From Paenibacillus sp. DMB20 (GTDB taxonomy: Bacteria > Bacillota > Bacilli > Paenibacillales > Paenibacillaceae), in the NCBI RefSeq assembly GCF_000987955.1, contig NZ_LAZU01000036.1, positions 62,001-126,000 on the forward strand: a DNA stretch of 64,000 bases. Reading direction: 5' to 3'. A program made the translations under genes and the position numbers. This document shows, one piece after another, positions 62,075 through 64,000 of this stretch (position 1 is its first letter; each line of letters begins with the position of its first letter). The notes beneath the pieces were generated by a model. The model searched no databases, was not told the origin of the DNA, and saw nothing but the letters and a program-made list of their open reading frames with translations.

Positions 62075-63088
62075 ATGATTGGGGAATTTTTATCTGCGCC
62101 GGTGAATGGCGGCTTTCGCATGGAGGATTACTGGGTCTGGTGCGGCTCGGTGATCCGGGGAGAAGAAGGGAGTTATCACATGTTTGCCTCACGTTGGCCG
62201 AAGTGGTTGCCCATGCATCCGGGGTGGCTGTCATCTTCGGAAATCGTACGGGCGGTATCGGAAACGCCGGAAGGACCATATGAATTTCAGGAAGTTGTGC
62301 TGCCGGCCCGAGGAGCGGAATATTGGGATGGACGCATGACCCATAACCCTCATATCACGAGGTCCGGAAACACGTATCTTTTATATTACACGGGTTCAAC
62401 GCACCCGCTGCCGGATCCTGTGCCGGGCGACGGCTATGGGCTTAAAGATCCGCGATGCATCGTTTCCCGCTCGAATAAACGGGTCGGGTTGGCCACGTCC
62501 ACAAGCATATACGGACCATGGACCCGTGACGACAGGCCGATTCTGCCGACGCGCCCCGGACGTTTCGACAGCTTTCTGACCTCGAACCCTGCACCGTGCG
62601 TACATGACGACGGATCGGTCCTGTTAATTTACAAGGCCCGTCAATATGAGGGCAATGTACATGGTGAAATGACGATAGGAGCGGCTTGCGCCGACCATTG
62701 GAGCGGACCGTACCGGGTGATCAGCCAGGAACCCTTATTCCCGCCGGGAAAATTCCATATCGAGGACCCGTTTATATGGAAAGCGGGGGACGGTTACGAG
62801 CTGATGGCCAAAGATATGGACGGGGATTTAACCGGGGAGCGGCATGGCGGCGTTCATGCCCGTTCTTCGGACGGTATCCATTGGGAACTGTGCCCGGACC
62901 CAAAGGCTTATTCCAGGACTGTGGCCTGGGATGACGGGAGCATTCGCACCATGGGGAGTTTGGAACGACCATGTTTGTTATTCCGGGACGGAGTGCCGAC
63001 GCATCTGTTTGCGGCGGTTTCAGACGGGAAGCAGGGGTTCGCCGATGCCACGCATACGTGGAACATGGTGATACCGATAAAAGGGTGA
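62075..63088 (+). CDS. five-bladed beta-propeller glycosidase (GH43/117-like)
   Basis: This 337-residue protein has the five-bladed propeller pattern of clan GH-F/J and related families: EDYWVWCGSVIRGEEGSYHM, WDGRMTHNPHITRSGNTYLL, LTSNPAPCVHDDGSVLLIYK and KFHIEDPFIWKAGDGYELMA. The conserved acids in MEDYWVW, TSNPAP and IEDPF regions probably include the catalytic residues. The exact family is uncertain. No signal peptide, so cytoplasmic. ATG 62075 follows GGAGTGG, 17 bases after the PL6 stop. It would trim a neutral or modified sugar from the imported oligosaccharide (inference). Confidence 0.72.
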   Translation: MIGEFLSAPVNGGFRMEDYWVWCGSVIRGEEGSYHMFASRWPKWLPMHPGWLSSSEIVRAVSETPEGPYEFQEVVLPARGAEYWDGRMTHNPHITRSGNTYLLYYTGSTHPLPDPVPGDGYGLKDPRCIVSRSNKRVGLATSTSIYGPWTRDDRPILPTRPGRFDSFLTSNPAPCVHDDGSVLLIYKARQYEGNVHGEMTIGAACADHWSGPYRVISQEPLFPPGKFHIEDPFIWKAGDGYELMAKDMDGDLTGERHGGVHARSSDGIHWELCPDPKAYSRTVAWDDGSIRTMGSLERPCLLFRDGVPTHLFAAVSDGKQGFADATHTWNMVIPIKG

Positions 63089-63118
63089 CAAGCGCAGGGT
63101 TCGTAAGGAGAGGAAAGG

Positions 63119-63667
63119 ATGAGAATCGGCAAGAGTGCACCAATCAAAACGGCTATTATGGTGCTGGCATGGATAATGGTTTGGGGTGCGGGTGATAGAT
63201 GGACGATTGGCCACAATGCGGTGCTTGCTGCCGAACGAACTAATTTAGCGGTGGGCAAGACGGCTGCGGCCAGCAATGTCTATCAAAACAATCCCAAATA
63301 CGGCGCCGCTAAAGCCGTGGACGGTCAGTCGTCTACCAGATGGGCTGCCGACACCTCCGGAGGTTCCTATTGGCTGCAGGTGGACCTCGGACGAGAGCAT
63401 GTGGCGGATCAATTCATCGTTCGCGAGTATCAGAGCCGGATGACCTCCTACTCCATTCAATATTCACTGGATGCCGTGACCTGGAAGACCGCAACATCCG
63501 GGTCCAAAGCACCCGGCCCGACCGATACGGACACGACGCTCAATCCGGAAAGCCCGATCCAGGCCAGATACGTGAAGTTGGTCGTGGATGCGGCGAGCAG
63601 CGGGGTATCGGTTTATGAGTTCGAAATTTACGGCCAAATCCCTCAGGGAGGGGAAACATGCGGGTAA
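63119..63667 (+). CDS. secreted F5/8C domain, probable N-terminal part of a second PL6 lyase
   Basis: This 182-residue protein has a long signal peptide (to about residue 39, AVLAAE) and one complete F5/8-type C domain (NLAVGKTAAASNVYQNNPKY, DGQSSTRWAADTSGGSYWLQ, YEFEIYG). The frame ends at TAA 63665-63667, just where the PL6 domain begins in another frame. The gene upstream has the same order, signal-F5/8C-PL6, so this is most likely the front of such a protein broken by one base near 63655. GGAAAGG lies upstream of ATG 63119. Confidence 0.78.
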   Translation: MRIGKSAPIKTAIMVLAWIMVWGAGDRWTIGHNAVLAAERTNLAVGKTAAASNVYQNNPKYGAAKAVDGQSSTRWAADTSGGSYWLQVDLGREHVADQFIVREYQSRMTSYSIQYSLDAVTWKTATSGSKAPGPTDTDTTLNPESPIQARYVKLVVDAASSGVSVYEFEIYGQIPQGGETCG

Positions 63668-64000
63668 CTAACCAATCCGAACTGAACGATGCCATTCAAA
63701 AAGCGCTGCCCGGGGACACCATCATCATGGCGGATGGAATCTGGAATCATACGTATATTGATTTTTCCGCTCACGCGACAGCCGAGCGTCCCGTGAGGCT
63801 GGCTGCGGAAACGCCCGGAAAAGTGATTCTAAGCGGGGAATCCGGTCTGTCCCTGAACCGGCCGCATCTGATCGTGGACGGTCTGCTGTTTACGAACGGG
63901 AGGGCTCCGGCGGGGAAAGAGGCCGTCATTACGTTTAACAGCGATTACGGCAGAATCACGAATACCGCTGTGGTCGATTTTAACCCCGGGGATACGTCGG
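63658..64000 (+). CDS. PL6-family lyase, N-terminal part (runs off the window)
   Basis: From ATG 63658 the frame stays open to the edge and reads RVTNQSELNDAIQKALPGDT, then VILSGESGLSLNRPHLIVDG, the first beta-helix turns of a PL6 lyase. The catalytic part lies beyond the window. GGGAGGGG (63645-63652) stands five bases before this ATG, so a separate cytoplasmic lyase translated by overlap is possible. A frameshift within one signal-F5/8C-PL6 gene is more likely, because the linker reads through naturally (FEIYGQIPQGGET then RVTNQ). Confidence 0.75.
   Translation, partial: MRVTNQSELNDAIQKALPGDTIIMADGIWNHTYIDFSAHATAERPVRLAAETPGKVILSGESGLSLNRPHLIVDGLLFTNGRAPAGKEAVITFNSDYGRITNTAVVDFNPGDTS

Noticed and set aside
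1..64000. CRISPR arrays, tRNA or rRNA genes, phage or conjugation genes
   Set aside because: I found no spaced identical repeats, cloverleaf sequences or structural phage genes in either strand.

Overview
The window looks like a chromosomal stretch of a Firmicute, most likely a Paenibacillus or close relative (inference). The grounds are moderate GC with AT-rich islands, strong AGGAGG-type ribosome binding sites, frequent TTG and GTG starts, intrinsic terminators after most transcription units, a Bacillus-type Zur box, a ZTP riboswitch ahead of folD, a seven-subunit Mrp antiporter operon, and a carbohydrate locus built from YesM/YesN and LplABC parts. I recognised no tRNA, rRNA, CRISPR array or phage genes.

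Layout. 1-5.4 kb: a DinB-like protein, a frameshifted YrdB-like gene, a decayed histidine phosphatase, an intron nested in an older group IIC intron fragment, an amidase and an unrecognised protein. 5.4-7.0 kb: an AT-rich scar with remnants of an IS110-type transposase and a TPR regulator. 7.0-9.1 kb: a Zur-controlled zinc chaperone and an amino-acid racemase. 9.3-11.5 kb: a PadR/HAAS pair and a small membrane protein. 11.7-18.7 kb: an S9 peptidase, a MocR regulator divergent from a LysE exporter, a Cys/Ser-rich membrane protein, a split HAD hydrolase and a YjbR-like protein. 18.8-22.9 kb: a sucrose module (LacI regulator, GH32, PTS IIBC) with two identical operators. 23.2-26 kb: ZTP riboswitch-folD and several small genes. 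26-31.9 kb: the Mrp operon, with subunits A and B fused, behind a leader that carries a terminator.

32-45 kb is mostly housekeeping and metabolic: a VTT protein and a YitT protein (both frameshifted), thymidine kinase, an unusual GGDEF-like/histidine kinase fusion, a ureohydrolase-GltS pair divergent from a LysR regulator, acetyltransferases, branched-chain aminotransferase, a second LysR regulator and a DUF952 protein.

45-64 kb is a same-strand polysaccharide-use locus that runs off the right edge. It holds a solute-binding lipoprotein with a YesM/YesN two-component pair, a GH95-like enzyme, a membrane-anchored AraC-type regulator, a complete LplA-LplB-LplC importer (no ATPase gene, as usual for this type), a GH88 unsaturated glucuronyl hydrolase, a secreted F5/8C-PL6 lyase, a five-bladed propeller glycosidase, and a second F5/8C-PL6 lyase split in two. 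The implied flow is that a secreted lyase cuts a uronic-acid polysaccharide, LplABC imports unsaturated oligosaccharides, and GH88 and its partners finish them in the cytoplasm. The polymer cannot be named from sequence.

Several otherwise intact genes differ from a full-length product by what looks like one missing base each. This raises the possibility of residual sequencing error as well as true decay.
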